The notes: generated by a model not told the origin, from the letters alone. 48,002 nt of DNA from Natronococcus jeotgali DSM 18795 (GCF_000337695.1 NZ_AOIA01000141.1:1557-49558); one strand, 5' to 3'; counted from the first letter of the stretch, positions 14,052-21,776 are shown. Numbers and translations are program-made.

Positions 14052-14316
14052 CATACGGGACGCACTCGACCCAGACACCGAGTCCCAAGGAATCAAAAGC
14101 GAAACGTCGATTTGAACGACGGGCTTCGGGAAGAAGAACCGACTGGCGAGATTCGGTGCGGAGAGTATCGCTAGTCGACCGAGAACATTGGCGGGAACCC
14201 GCATGAACCTGATGGCAGCCACCGCTTTCAAAAACTGGCTACTGGCGAGACCAGTTCCTGCTCGAGTGGTTGCAACTCCATTGTTTCTCGCTTCACTTTC
14301 GGAATTACAAGCAGCC
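14052..14316. other. Stretch upstream of cdc6-like gene, possible origin
   Basis: No gene is seen. The 10-mer ACTGGCGAGA occurs at 14142-14151 and again at 14241-14250. The second copy lies between AACTGG (14233-14238) and CCAGTT (14251-14256). Origins of haloarchaeal plasmids and proviruses usually lie next to their cdc6/orc gene, so these repeats could be initiator sites. They do not match the consensus chromosomal ORB as I recall it. Confidence 0.35.
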
Positions 14317-14323
14317 TTTATAA
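14317..14323 (+). promoter_or_regulatory. TATA box of the cdc6-like gene
   Basis: TTTATAA is centred 27 bases upstream of ATG 14347, predicting a leaderless transcript. This decides the start against upstream in-frame codons at 14188 and 14203. Confidence 0.6.
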
Positions 14324-14346
14324 CCTATCAAACAGACCAGATTGGT

Positions 14347-15411
14347 ATGATCGCTGATACACGGGTCTTTGACGATTCTTTTTTGCCGCCAGATCCGTTG
14401 CATCGGGAGGCCGAAACCGAGCAGTTACTCCGACGCTTTACCACGACACACCCCCGAGCATCGGATGTTCTGATTTCCGGACCCAGTGGTGTGGGGAAGA
14501 CACTGCTCGCACGGAACGCAGTCAACCACCTCGAGACACAGACCGATATCACGCGAGTGTTTGTCGACTCACTCGGGAAAACGACCGGCGACGTGCTCCG
14601 GTGCGTTCTCGAGGAGCTCCCGCGAGGCTCGAATGACGTCCCGCAGACACTCCCAACGACCGATGCTTGTCGACAGCTTCGCGATGCGATCACCGATGAG
14701 ACGATCATCGTCCTGGACGAAGGTGAGGACCTCCCGCAGACGAATGCGATCAGTGAGCTACTCGCAATCGAGAACGTGACCGTCGTCGCTATCGTTCATG
14801 ATGGAACTGACTGGCTCTCACGGCTCGACGTCACAGACGGGCACCGTCTTGATCAGGGTCACCTCAAGCTCGACCGGTACGGTGTCGACGAGCTTGCGGA
14901 TATCCTCGAGCGTCGAGCACGACAAGGGTTGCACGGCGACCCTGTGATGCGAGCGCAGCTCGAGGCGATCGCCGACGAGGTCGCCGGCGTTGCTCGCGAG
15001 GGAATTCAGTCGCTGCGGGCTGCTGCCGAGCTCGCACACGAGCGCGGGCACCGGCGGATTCGCGATCGCGATGTCGACGACTCCTATGAACGAGCGAAGC
15101 GCCGGATTCGTCAGTTGAACCTGCAGTCGCTCCCGTACCATCACCAGGTTCTGTACTCGATCATCCATGACGCTGGGGAGATCACAGGTGAGAAGTTGCA
15201 TGATCGCTACGAGGTGGCCGCCGAAGTCGTGTACTCCGGGTCGCCGGTACAGCCACTCGGGAAGCGGGCGCGCCGCGGAAAGCTGCCGAAGCTCCAGGCC
15301 TACGATCTTATCGATTACGATGGGCCGACTCGCGATCGGCTATACTGGGTCGTCGATGAGAAGATTGAACCGGTTGCGAGAATCGGAACAGAGACACTCA
15401 ACTCAAAGTAG
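14347..15411 (+). CDS. Cdc6/Orc1-like AAA+ ATPase of a mobile element
   Basis: This 354-residue protein has Walker A GPSGVGKT (45-52), Walker B 'IIVLDEGEDLP' (D124-E125), a sensor-type region ('VTVVAIVHDGTDWLSRLD') and a C-terminal winged-helix-like part ('YHHQVLYSIIHDAGEITGEK', 'PLGKRARRGKLPKLQAYDLI'). That is the layout of archaeal Cdc6/Orc1 initiators, which bind origin repeats and load the MCM helicase. It is a little shorter than chromosomal Cdc6 (about 380-420 residues), as is usual for plasmid and provirus copies. I infer that it replicates or maintains the element when excised. Confidence 0.82.
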   Translation: MIADTRVFDDSFLPPDPLHREAETEQLLRRFTTTHPRASDVLISGPSGVGKTLLARNAVNHLETQTDITRVFVDSLGKTTGDVLRCVLEELPRGSNDVPQTLPTTDACRQLRDAITDETIIVLDEGEDLPQTNAISELLAIENVTVVAIVHDGTDWLSRLDVTDGHRLDQGHLKLDRYGVDELADILERRARQGLHGDPVMRAQLEAIADEVAGVAREGIQSLRAAAELAHERGHRRIRDRDVDDSYERAKRRIRQLNLQSLPYHHQVLYSIIHDAGEITGEKLHDRYEVAAEVVYSGSPVQPLGKRARRGKLPKLQAYDLIDYDGPTRDRLYWVVDEKIEPVARIGTETLNSK

Positions 15412-15488
15412 TATTCGGAATTCCAAGGGATCTTTAACAGACTTCTCATCGAAGTGGAGAATGCATGTTGACGACGAGTCCTCTGGTG

Positions 15489-15836
15489 TTAGGATTCATC
15501 GGCTCTCTCGTCGATAATCGCAGGCGGGCGAACCTCGATCAGCTCTGCGCGTTCTTCGACAAGGTTCTCGAATTCAGGCCCCTCCTCGTATTCGTCGATC
15601 AAGCGCAAGGCAGCGACTCCCTTCGGCGTGATCTCGTAGAGCCCGGTTCCCTCAACCGGACCAACCTTCGCCACGAGCCCGTAATCGTGAAGCAGTGCCA
15701 TCCGCTGATTGAGGTAGTTTCGGCTCCGGTCAACACTTTCGGCGATGTTCGCAGCTAGGTTCCGACCTTCAAGTAGCGTTTCGAGAATGAGCCGATCGGT
15801 CGGGAGGGAGAGCCGCATTGGCTCGTACTTGGTCAT
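15489..15836 (-). CDS. Winged-helix repressor (phiH1-repressor-like), module 2
   Basis: This 115-residue protein has 'LPTDRLILETLLEGRNLAAN' (helix 1-2), 'AESVDRSRNYLNQRMALLHD' (recognition helix), 'YGLVAKVGPVEGTGLYEITP' (wing) and an acidic C-terminal helix. This is the small winged-helix type of haloarchaeal virus repressors. The start is ATG 15834-15836, supported by a TATA-like TATATGATA at about 15862-15870 on the minus strand. The operator at 15852-15883 spans that TATA, so autorepression is likely. The divergent 16037 operon is the probable second target. Confidence 0.8.
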   Translation of the reverse strand: MTKYEPMRLSLPTDRLILETLLEGRNLAANIAESVDRSRNYLNQRMALLHDYGLVAKVGPVEGTGLYEITPKGVAALRLIDEYEEGPEFENLVEERAELIEVRPPAIIDERADES

Positions 15837-15851
15837 AAGGATATATGTTAC

Positions 15852-15883
15852 CAACGGTATGGTATCATATAGTACCACCGTTG
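15852..15883. promoter_or_regulatory. Palindromic operator of module 2
   Basis: CAACGGTATGGTA at the left end mirrors TACCACCGTTG at the right end with one inserted base, around a central CATATAG. The palindrome covers the minus-strand TATA box of the repressor gene and lies 28 bases before the plus-strand TATA (15911-15918). It therefore has the form of a dimer-binding operator controlling both directions. Confidence 0.6.
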
Positions 15884-15910
15884 ACTTAGCGGAGGTACCT
15901 AAGCGTCGGT

Positions 15911-15918
15911 AATATTAA
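15911..15918 (+). promoter_or_regulatory. TATA box of module-2 operon
   Basis: AATATTAA is centred at about 15914 and predicts transcription from about 15941. That is three bases before the first paired base of leader RNA 2. Confidence 0.5.
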
Positions 15919-15940
15919 GTCATCACAGTAAAAACTGCTT

Positions 15941-16036
15941 AATGGAAGCCGCCCCTCCGGACGCGAAAACGTGTCCGGCGTGTCATCAGCACGCCGGGGT
16001 GGCTTCCGACTCCCCTCACACGGGATTTCGCAAGCC
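15941..16036 (+). ncRNA. Three-way-junction leader RNA 2
   Basis: GGAAGCCGCCCC (15944-15955) pairs over 12 bases with GGGGTGGCTTCC (15996-16007), with one G-T pair. Inside are CCGGACGCG/CGTGTCCGG (15957-15965/15970-15978) with an AAAA loop, and CGTG/CACG (15979-15982/15990-15993) with loop TCATCAG. The alternative pairing GGCGTG/CACGCC would compete with the first hairpin for its last two bases, a possible switch. Thirty unpaired bases lead to ATG 16037. The layout (closing helix, A-rich-loop hairpin, then GTGT-A-AGCAC hairpin) matches leader RNA 1. Confidence 0.6.
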
Positions 16037-16447
16037 ATGTCAAACGAAGACAGCAGGGCAAATAGGAATTGCCCCACGGAAAACGGAATATCCGGCCGTC
16101 CGAATGGTTGGGATGACACTCCCGAGACGAACTGTTCGCGAAAAACGCTCCCGCGCGAGGACGCGACAGCACAGACGAGAGGTTGTGCAGGAACGGATCC
16201 TCATCCAGTCGAATCGTCCGCACGCGAGGAGAATAATCTTTCCGGCGCGATCGCCGGTGTCCTCGAGCGCCTCGAGAACGGCCAAGTCGCCCGCGAGTTC
16301 GACGAGGTTGAAGACAGCCAGCCTGATCTCGAGATCTCCGAAGGGAAGCCGGCATTCGGCGGCCAGCGCTACCGGGTCGAAGGTGAGACTGACGAGAAGT
16401 GGGTCGAGACCGGCTACGTCATCGCTGTCGGAGGTACCGGCCGATGA
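16037..16447 (+). CDS. Hypothetical protein, first gene of module-2 operon
   Basis: This 136-residue protein starts at ATG 16037, chosen because the alternative GTG at 15971 lies inside the structured leader. The first 70 residues are low-complexity and polar ('MSNEDSRANRNCPTENGISG'). The rest is acidic and folded-looking ('LSGAIAGVLERLENGQVARE', 'KPAFGGQRYRVEGETDEKWV'). I do not recognise it. It lies directly behind leader RNA 2. Its TGA overlaps the next ATG. Confidence 0.6.
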   Translation: MSNEDSRANRNCPTENGISGRPNGWDDTPETNCSRKTLPREDATAQTRGCAGTDPHPVESSAREENNLSGAIAGVLERLENGQVAREFDEVEDSQPDLEISEGKPAFGGQRYRVEGETDEKWVETGYVIAVGGTGR

Positions 16448-16593
16448 CGGTCCGCTACGAGGTCGTTGGAGCGCTCGATCGCGGTGTCGCGGACGCGATG
16501 GACGACATCGGTGACAATGCGATCTTTGTCGACGACGGTAACGACGAGAACCTAGTCACCCAACCCACGATGGAGGGAGAGAACGATGCGTAG
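16444..16593 (+). CDS. Small hypothetical protein
   Basis: This 49-residue protein starts at ATG 16444, overlapping the previous stop (ATGA). It reads MTVRYEVVGALDRGVADAMD followed by DIGDNAIFVDDGNDE. It is a short alpha/beta acidic protein of unknown function. Its end overlaps the following cysteine-rich gene by 8 bases. Confidence 0.55.
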   Translation: MTVRYEVVGALDRGVADAMDDIGDNAIFVDDGNDENLVTQPTMEGENDA

Positions 16594-17584
16594 TTGCTCG
16601 ACCTGCGGGAACCGCGAGTATCTGTGCGAGTGCTGCCGAATGGAGGAGCTCGAGGACCGACTCGGCACTGCTGTCGACCGAGACGTCAACCACTGGATCC
16701 TCGAGACCGATCTCTGGCACGCCTCGGTCGCGTTCGACGGCGAGACCCACGAGTGCGCCTGCGGTGTTGACATGGAAACGCCACTCGAGCGCAGCGCAGA
16801 AGATCTCCGCTATGTCCCCGAGGAGTACAACGCCCCAGTCTGCGAAGATTGTGTCGCCGAACTCGAGGGGGCACGTCGAGAGACGGTTCCCGCGGACGCG
16901 GCGTTCGAGCGCGCGAGCAAGCTGGTGACCGACGGCGGGATCGACGTTGACGCCGTCCGCGCCGAAGTACCGTTCTGGATTCAGTTTCAGGGCCGACGAG
17001 CGTCGGCGATCCACATCCCCGCCGAAGACTGCACTCGCGACGATCCCGACTCAGCGTGTCAGTACGAACGATCGGCGACGCCCTGGACATTCGATCCCGA
17101 TAACATCCCTAATCCAGAACTTCACGCCCGACTCTGCAAAACCTGCGCAAAGCAGGTGCTCGGTATCGAGGAGGATCAATCGAAGTACGGCCGATCGCCG
17201 GCCGATGTCCTTGCCGAGAATGGGTTCAACCAGGACAACGACGATCGCGAACTTCGGACAGACGGCGGCGGTCTTGAGGAGGTCTTCCGACGCGAGACGA
17301 TCACCAAAGGGCCAAACGGCAGGCTCCAGATCGGTGACCGCGAGATAGTCGAGGAGATCGATGACGTCTGCTCGATACTCGAGGCACTCCAAGAAGAGAT
17401 CGAGAACCCGGAGGTCGACGAGGCCCTCCAATCAGCAGTCAGCCACACCTGGCGTGCGTCGATCCTTCAGCGCGTCGACGAGAACACCGATGTTCGAATG
17501 AATACGAGCTCCGGAAGCACCGGGGTGGGAGCCCATGGGTCTGATTCAGTAGAGTTCAAACGCGACGGGGGTGACTCACAGTGA
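16586..17584 (+). CDS. Cysteine-rich hypothetical protein of the mobile element
   Basis: This 332-residue protein begins MRSCSTCGNREYLCECCRM (C4, C7, C14, C16, C17) and has further cysteine pairs in HECACGVD, VCEDCV, 'CTRDDPDSACQYE' and LCKTCAKQ. It is probably a multi-zinc protein. The C-terminal 130 residues are acidic and helical. No named family is recognised. It is the largest gene of the module-2 operon. A fragment with about 20 of 30 residues alike lies beyond the integrase at 19505-19591, so related elements carried this gene too. Confidence 0.72.
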   Translation: MRSCSTCGNREYLCECCRMEELEDRLGTAVDRDVNHWILETDLWHASVAFDGETHECACGVDMETPLERSAEDLRYVPEEYNAPVCEDCVAELEGARRETVPADAAFERASKLVTDGGIDVDAVRAEVPFWIQFQGRRASAIHIPAEDCTRDDPDSACQYERSATPWTFDPDNIPNPELHARLCKTCAKQVLGIEEDQSKYGRSPADVLAENGFNQDNDDRELRTDGGGLEEVFRRETITKGPNGRLQIGDREIVEEIDDVCSILEALQEEIENPEVDEALQSAVSHTWRASILQRVDENTDVRMNTSSGSTGVGAHGSDSVEFKRDGGDSQ

Positions 17585-17868
17585 ACACGACTCCCGATAC
17601 TGAACTGGCCGAACGCTGGGACAACCACGTCAGTGAGATGTGGTTCGACCGCTCGCAAGCGCCCTGGACCGATCCTCGTGGCGCATTCGACGAGGCGGAG
17701 CCAGTCCACTATCCGAGTGCCGAGGAGGGAAGCACAGCCTACTGCTACCCCGAAGGGGACGTTGTTTTCATCGAGTATGACGGCCATGTTCGAACCTGTC
17801 TTGCCCTCAGTGACCGCCCAGAGAGCGAGCAAGCGTACGTCCGCGATCAGCTCGAGGACCCACGATGA
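17581..17868 (+). CDS. Hypothetical protein
   Basis: This 95-residue protein starts at GTG 17581, overlapping the previous stop (GTGA). It has 'LAERWDNHVSEMWFDRSQAP' and 'GDVVFIEYDGHVRTCLALSD', a small alpha/beta layout. No family is recognised. Its stop overlaps the next ATG (ATGA at 17865-17868), so it is in the module-2 operon. Confidence 0.65.
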   Translation: MNTTPDTELAERWDNHVSEMWFDRSQAPWTDPRGAFDEAEPVHYPSAEEGSTAYCYPEGDVVFIEYDGHVRTCLALSDRPESEQAYVRDQLEDPR

Positions 17869-18014
17869 ACACGAAAATTCCAGATCCCGAAGCCGAAGCG
17901 AAAGAGACCGTCGAGGAGAACCGAGAGCTATTCGAGCGAATCGCCGAGTCCGACCTTCCGATCGCGGATGACATCGAGCGGATCCTCGAGATCGCCGATG
18001 GGGGTGACGATTAG
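17865..18014 (+). CDS. Small acidic helical protein, last gene of module-2 operon
   Basis: ATG 17865 to TAG 18012-18014 encodes 49 residues, 'MNTKIPDPEAEAKETVEENR' then 'ELFERIAESDLPIADDIERI', ending GGDD. It is highly acidic and helical, with no known family. It ends nine bases before the convergent integrase gene's stop. Confidence 0.6.
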   Translation: MNTKIPDPEAEAKETVEENRELFERIAESDLPIADDIERILEIADGGDD

Positions 18015-18023
18015 ATGTCGACC

Positions 18024-19247
18024 TCAGCCGTCACCAAGGAGCAGTCGCCGGAGCGCAGCGTTGTCGTCGACGGCGTCCCGCGCCTCCATAACGTCATCGA
18101 GCGAGAGGCTTTCGGCCTCGCTGACAGAGCCGGCGGACTCCATCCAGCGACGTTCGAGTTCGTCGTCCTCGTCGATGGCACGCTGGCTGAGCGCTGCACC
18201 ACACCAGACGCAGACGTCGTTCTCTCGTGGAGTCTCTCGGTCACATCGGTGACAGACAGCGGGCGCGAGGTCGTCATGCTCGTCCTCCTGGACGTCGAGT
18301 CCATGCGCCTTTGCAATCTCGCGGTCGTTTGCGTCAGCGAAGACCGAGACATACCGAGCAGCGATGTCCGAGCCACGCGTCCACCCGTGATGATCCTCGA
18401 GGTGAGCCTGGGAGACACCCTGGCTGGCGAGATGGGACGCCGAAGACTTTCGGAAGTTCGAGGGCGTCACCGGTCGGTCGACGTCGGCCTTTCGTGCCTT
18501 CTCTTTCAGGATGTCTCGGACGCGATTGTTCGAGATCGAGTCGCCGGTGTTGAGGTTGCACCACAGCGGATCGCTCCCGCTTCCTGGATGAACCTCGAGC
18601 CAGCGGTTGACGTAGGGGACCGACGGGATCAGGACGGGCGATCGCCGGCCCTGCTTCCCGTTGACGGTGACTTGGAGCCCGTATTTGTGGTCGGAGATCT
18701 GCTTCGTCGTCAGCTCAAACAGTTCGAAGGGTCGAGGACCGAGGTCCCAAGCGAGGGCGATCAGTGCGCGATCGCGGAGGTTCGCACAGGCGTCGATCAT
18801 CGGGAGGATGTCCTCCTCCCAGCGAAGCATGTCGCCGGGATCCGGGGCGGGATCGTAGTTGCTCGGATAGCCACCGGGGATCCACTCGAGGCTCTCCGGG
18901 ATCTCGTCGACGTCGTCGCTGGCGAGTTTACCGAACTGCCGGAGCGTGACGCGATAGTCTTTGTTCGTCTCGGCGGAATCGGCCTTCTCGGTATTGATCC
19001 AGGCGACGAGGCGCTCGGCAGCGTCTCGGTCCTCGAGGGCGTCGGCGAGACCACCGACCTCCTGGGCCATCTTCACGGCTCGCATGAGGTACTTCTCGTG
19101 AGCGAAGTCGGAGTACTTCGAGGGCCCGAGGATACGGATGCGATCGGACATGCGCCGAAGGATCTTGGCGTCAGCCTCGCTCATGTTCTCGGCTTCGTCA
19201 ATCCGCTCGCGGAGCCGTTTGATCGACTGCTCCGGATTCGAGGTCAT
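18024..19247 (-). CDS. Tyrosine recombinase (integrase) of the mobile element
   Basis: This is a 407-residue protein. Residues 1-120 form a SAM-like arm/core-binding domain. The catalytic domain shows R172 (DLGPRPFELFEL), K198 (TVNGKQGRRS), R266 (PSNFRKSSASHL), H287 (LEDHHGWTRGS) and nucleophile Y299 (AARYVSVF). The first histidine of the usual HxxR box is a serine here. A C-terminal zinc ribbon follows (C332-x2-C335, C346-x2-C349). Tyrosine integrases move elements between chromosome and circle at att sites. It faces leftward, converging on the module-2 operon, and sits at the right end of the element. I could not identify att repeats or a tRNA target. Confidence 0.9.
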   Translation of the reverse strand: MTSNPEQSIKRLRERIDEAENMSEADAKILRRMSDRIRILGPSKYSDFAHEKYLMRAVKMAQEVGGLADALEDRDAAERLVAWINTEKADSAETNKDYRVTLRQFGKLASDDVDEIPESLEWIPGGYPSNYDPAPDPGDMLRWEEDILPMIDACANLRDRALIALAWDLGPRPFELFELTTKQISDHKYGLQVTVNGKQGRRSPVLIPSVPYVNRWLEVHPGSGSDPLWCNLNTGDSISNNRVRDILKEKARKADVDRPVTPSNFRKSSASHLASQGVSQAHLEDHHGWTRGSDIAARYVSVFADANDREIAKAHGLDVQEDEHDDLAPAVCHRCDRETPRENDVCVWCGAALSQRAIDEDDELERRWMESAGSVSEAESLSLDDVMEARDAVDDNAALRRLLLGDG

Positions 19248-19661
19248 GACTTATACTATTTGTACGGGCATGTAAAGGTAGGATTTGGATCCCTCCCCGG
19301 GCACTTCCATTCTACGCGATATCACGAACGTAGTGAGTGACGAGTCGTAGACGAGTGACAACTACGGAACGGTCCTCGAACTCCCGCAGTGTCTATCCCG
19401 TAGCAGATAGCGGTTTGTAGCGTCCTCGAGCCGCACCAACGGAGTGACAGCGTGACGTCGGAATCGACGACCGCGATTCGACGACCTGGTCCGTTCGGAG
19501 GCGCAGCGAGCTCGGGAGGTCACGCCGAGAAGCGGTTCCCGCCGATGCTACCTTCGAACGTGCGAGCGGGTTCGTAGCCGACGGCGGGTGCTCGTCGAGC
19601 GCGGCTCGAGTAGCACGCGAGCGCGTCGCACTCTCGAAAAGGGGAGTCGGTTGTCGCCCGG
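19248..19661. other. Stretch beyond the integrase
   Basis: No intact gene is seen. It contains the integrase promoter and the remnant at 19505-19591. No direct repeat identifiable as att was found by eye. Confidence 0.4.
19505..19591 (+). pseudogene. Fragment of the cysteine-rich element gene
   Basis: The frame reads SELGRSRREAVPADATF, ERASGFVADGGCS. It aligns with AELEGARRETVPADAAF, ERASKLVTDGGID in the 332-residue protein of the element (16586-17584). Nothing else of that gene is recognisable nearby. It indicates a second, mostly deleted element at the same locus. Confidence 0.65.
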
Positions 19662-19802
19662 TTAGACGTACTCTCCAGGCTGCTCTTCGAATTCGTCCCG
19701 ATGGTCGGTGGAGCAAAAGCGGAACTCCTCCGAGTTATGTCGGGTCACGATCTGTTCGTCGTCCTCGTATAGCTCTTCGCCACAAACGGGACACTCGTCC
19801 AT
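19662..19802 (-). CDS. Small YHS-like metal-binding protein
   Basis: ATG 19800-19802 to TAA 19662-19664 encodes 46 residues. MDECPVCGEELYEDDEQIV has a C-x2-C pair, followed by 'RHNSEEFRFCSTDHRDEFEE', where F-x-F-C-S-x2-H-x2-F is the YHS-domain pattern, and QPGEYV. YHS domains bind metals such as copper or zinc and often accompany heavy-metal ATPases or regulators. It stands alone here. It may mark the start of the core chromosome. Confidence 0.7.
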   Translation of the reverse strand: MDECPVCGEELYEDDEQIVTRHNSEEFRFCSTDHRDEFEEQPGEYV

Positions 19803-20611
19803 GGGAATTCACCTCACAGTATTGTGAGGGTACCAGGCAAGGAATGCTCGCCCTGCAAACACAGGGGAGCGGGCGAGTCGGTCAGTAGAGGCGTGCGGCG
19901 ATCGATTCGGATCCCTCCACGCGTGCCGACTTCAGATCCGTCACGGTCGGAGAGGGTACCGCTGCGAAGAAAGTCGATACCCGAACTCGAGTGACGTACC
20001 CGGAGCGAACGTTGCGGGGCGCTCGCGGCCCGGGAAGACGAGCGGCGAGACAGCGAGTGAAACTGCGCTCGTAGTCACCCGCCCGATCGGCGGTCGTCGA
20101 TGTGGGTGCGAGAAAGCTTATGGCAGCGGCCTTCGGTGTGCTACTTGCAGGGTGCGTGGTACGGCGCGATTCGATCGGCCCTCCGTTTTTCGACGGGAGT
20201 TCGTGCACTATCCCGTCGGCTCGAGTGCTGTCGCGAACCTTGGTGCAGCGATCGCAAGCGATGGCGCAGTTCGCACTGTCAGCAGTCTCCACAACGCGAT
20301 ACCGGACTCGTTCGGTTCAACCGTTCTATCGCGAGCCGTAGACTATCGCCCCGGTACTCCTCTCATCGGCTGCTCTTCGAGAGCGGTACTGATGAGTTGA
20401 ATAACTCACCCACCCGTTTCATATTACTCGAAGTCAGCCAAAGGTAACCATCAGGCAGTTGTACTAATCAGTACGAGTTACTTTTTAAGATATAAATAGG
20501 TAGCTACGGTAATTCCCGGTGGCTTTCACGTTCCCACCACATTACGTTTCGGCGGTGTATCCCGTGTCACAGCGGGCGAGGCGTCTTCCCCATGTGGGGG
20601 ATGTAGCAACA
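19803..20611. other. Gene-poor junction between island and core
   Basis: No gene can be supported. Overlapping frames at 20100-20447 include a start 'MAAAFGVLLAGC' that looks like a lipoprotein signal but leads nowhere, and a frame 'FVHYPVGSSAVANLGAAIAS' that could be a remnant. The end holds the promoter of the lipoprotein gene, a TTTTTAAGATATAAATAGG-like TATA region near 20482-20500, followed by a leader of about 100 bases. Confidence 0.4.
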
Positions 20612-21349
20612 ATGACGGATCTAACACGACGAAAGGCGATTATAGGGGTCGGTGGGCTGACGACTGTCGCACTCGCTGGCTGTACTGGCGATGAGCCCCA
20701 AGATGTCGAGGGGGGTACACGGGACGACGAGAACGGAAATGCCTCCGCCAACGGCGACACCGAAGGGGACAACGGTGGGGAGGCCGCAGTCGAGATCGTC
20801 GACCACGAGTTAGTAGTCGACGAAGGCGAGTTTTCGACCGACGTCTACGTCGAAGCCACGGTCGAAAACACCGGAGATGCGCTATCTGGAAATATTGAGA
20901 TTCAGTCGGACTGGTACGACAGCGACGGTAACTATCTCGATAACGATACACAGTACCTCATCACACTGCCGGCAGGCGAGACCTGGGAAGCTCGCGTGTA
21001 CTATCTCGGCAGCAGCGCGGAGAGTATCGAAGACTACGAACTCGAGGGCGAGTTCAACGAGCGCGACGGCTCCAAACCGGACGGGATCGAGCTCGCCAGC
21101 AGCGAGATGGAAGTCGGCGAAGACGAGGCCGTCGTTCGCGGCGAAGTCGACAGTACGACCGATGAGGACGTTGATTACGTTGCTGCGACCGCAACCGTTT
21201 ACGACGAAAACGGCGTCGTTCTCGGAGACAACTGGACCAACGTAACCGACCTCCGGGCCGGCGAGACGTGGTCGTTCGAGATCTCCTGGCGTGGTCGCGA
21301 TCGGACCGATCGTGCCGCAGATCACGAGGTGACTCTCACGGATAACTGA
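20612..21349 (+). CDS. Secreted FxLYD-domain lipoprotein
   Basis: This is a 245-residue protein. The start at ATG 20612 gives a twin-arginine-like signal (TRRKAIIGVGGLTTVALAGC) with lipobox LAGC at 21-24, so it is probably exported and lipid-anchored. An acidic linker follows (about 27-55). The rest contains two Ig-like FxLYD-type repeats ('VVDEGEFSTDVYVEATVENT', 'TWEARVYYLGSSAESIEDYE', then 'DVDYVAATATVYDENGVVLG', 'NVTDLRAGETWSFEISWRG'). FxLYD domains are extracellular and of unknown ligand. The gene is preceded by a TATA element and a leader of about 100 bases, unlike most genes here. Confidence 0.82.
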   Translation: MTDLTRRKAIIGVGGLTTVALAGCTGDEPQDVEGGTRDDENGNASANGDTEGDNGGEAAVEIVDHELVVDEGEFSTDVYVEATVENTGDALSGNIEIQSDWYDSDGNYLDNDTQYLITLPAGETWEARVYYLGSSAESIEDYELEGEFNERDGSKPDGIELASSEMEVGEDEAVVRGEVDSTTDEDVDYVAATATVYDENGVVLGDNWTNVTDLRAGETWSFEISWRGRDRTDRAADHEVTLTDN

Positions 21350-21776
21350 ACTGCCGGGCCTGGAATCGTTTCGGATCTTCCCAAAACGCTACTTCTCTTA
21401 TAGAAGTTGAAGCGATCCGATGCGATTACTGGTGGGTGGGTGTTCGACGACGAGTGAACACGGAGCTCCGCCGCCGAAACGACGCACCTCACGATCCACG
21501 GCCCCTCCGACGTCGGACAGCGGACCCAGCCGCACGACGGACTGCTCGAGACGCTCGCGAACGTCACCGAGCCGTCTCCCCTCGCTCGCGGGGCCAATAC
21601 GATCGTCGACGGAACGTTCCGCAGTGGCTCCCCGGACGCTTTTCCGATTCGTCACGGGTCGTAGACGAGCGACAAGGCGTTCGGGTGGAGAGGAGTCTAC
21701 CGTCGGCCGTCCCCGGGGCGGACGCGATGCCAACGACTATGTGCACCTGGGAACTGCGTCGAACCGGAACCCACCG
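21350..21776. other. Stretch upstream of uppP with possible coding remnant
   Basis: One plus-strand frame (about 21453-21662) reads 'ETTHLTIHGPSDVGQRTQPH', 'DGLLETLANVTEPSPLARGA', NTIVDGTFRSGSPDAFPIRHGS before a stop. It looks like protein but has no start codon and a stop just upstream. It may be the end of a decayed gene. No family is recognised. Confidence 0.3.

Noticed and set aside
15942-16514. Long plus-strand frame starting at the leader-2 stem, with a CPACHQH zinc-like motif
   Set aside because: The motif comes from the paired bases of the leader structure. Further on the translation is arginine/serine-rich and runs out of frame over the supported genes.
20102-20341. Frame with a lipoprotein-like start (MAAAFGVLLAGC)
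   Set aside because: The sequence after the lipobox is basic and low in acidic residues, and the frame competes with two equally open frames.
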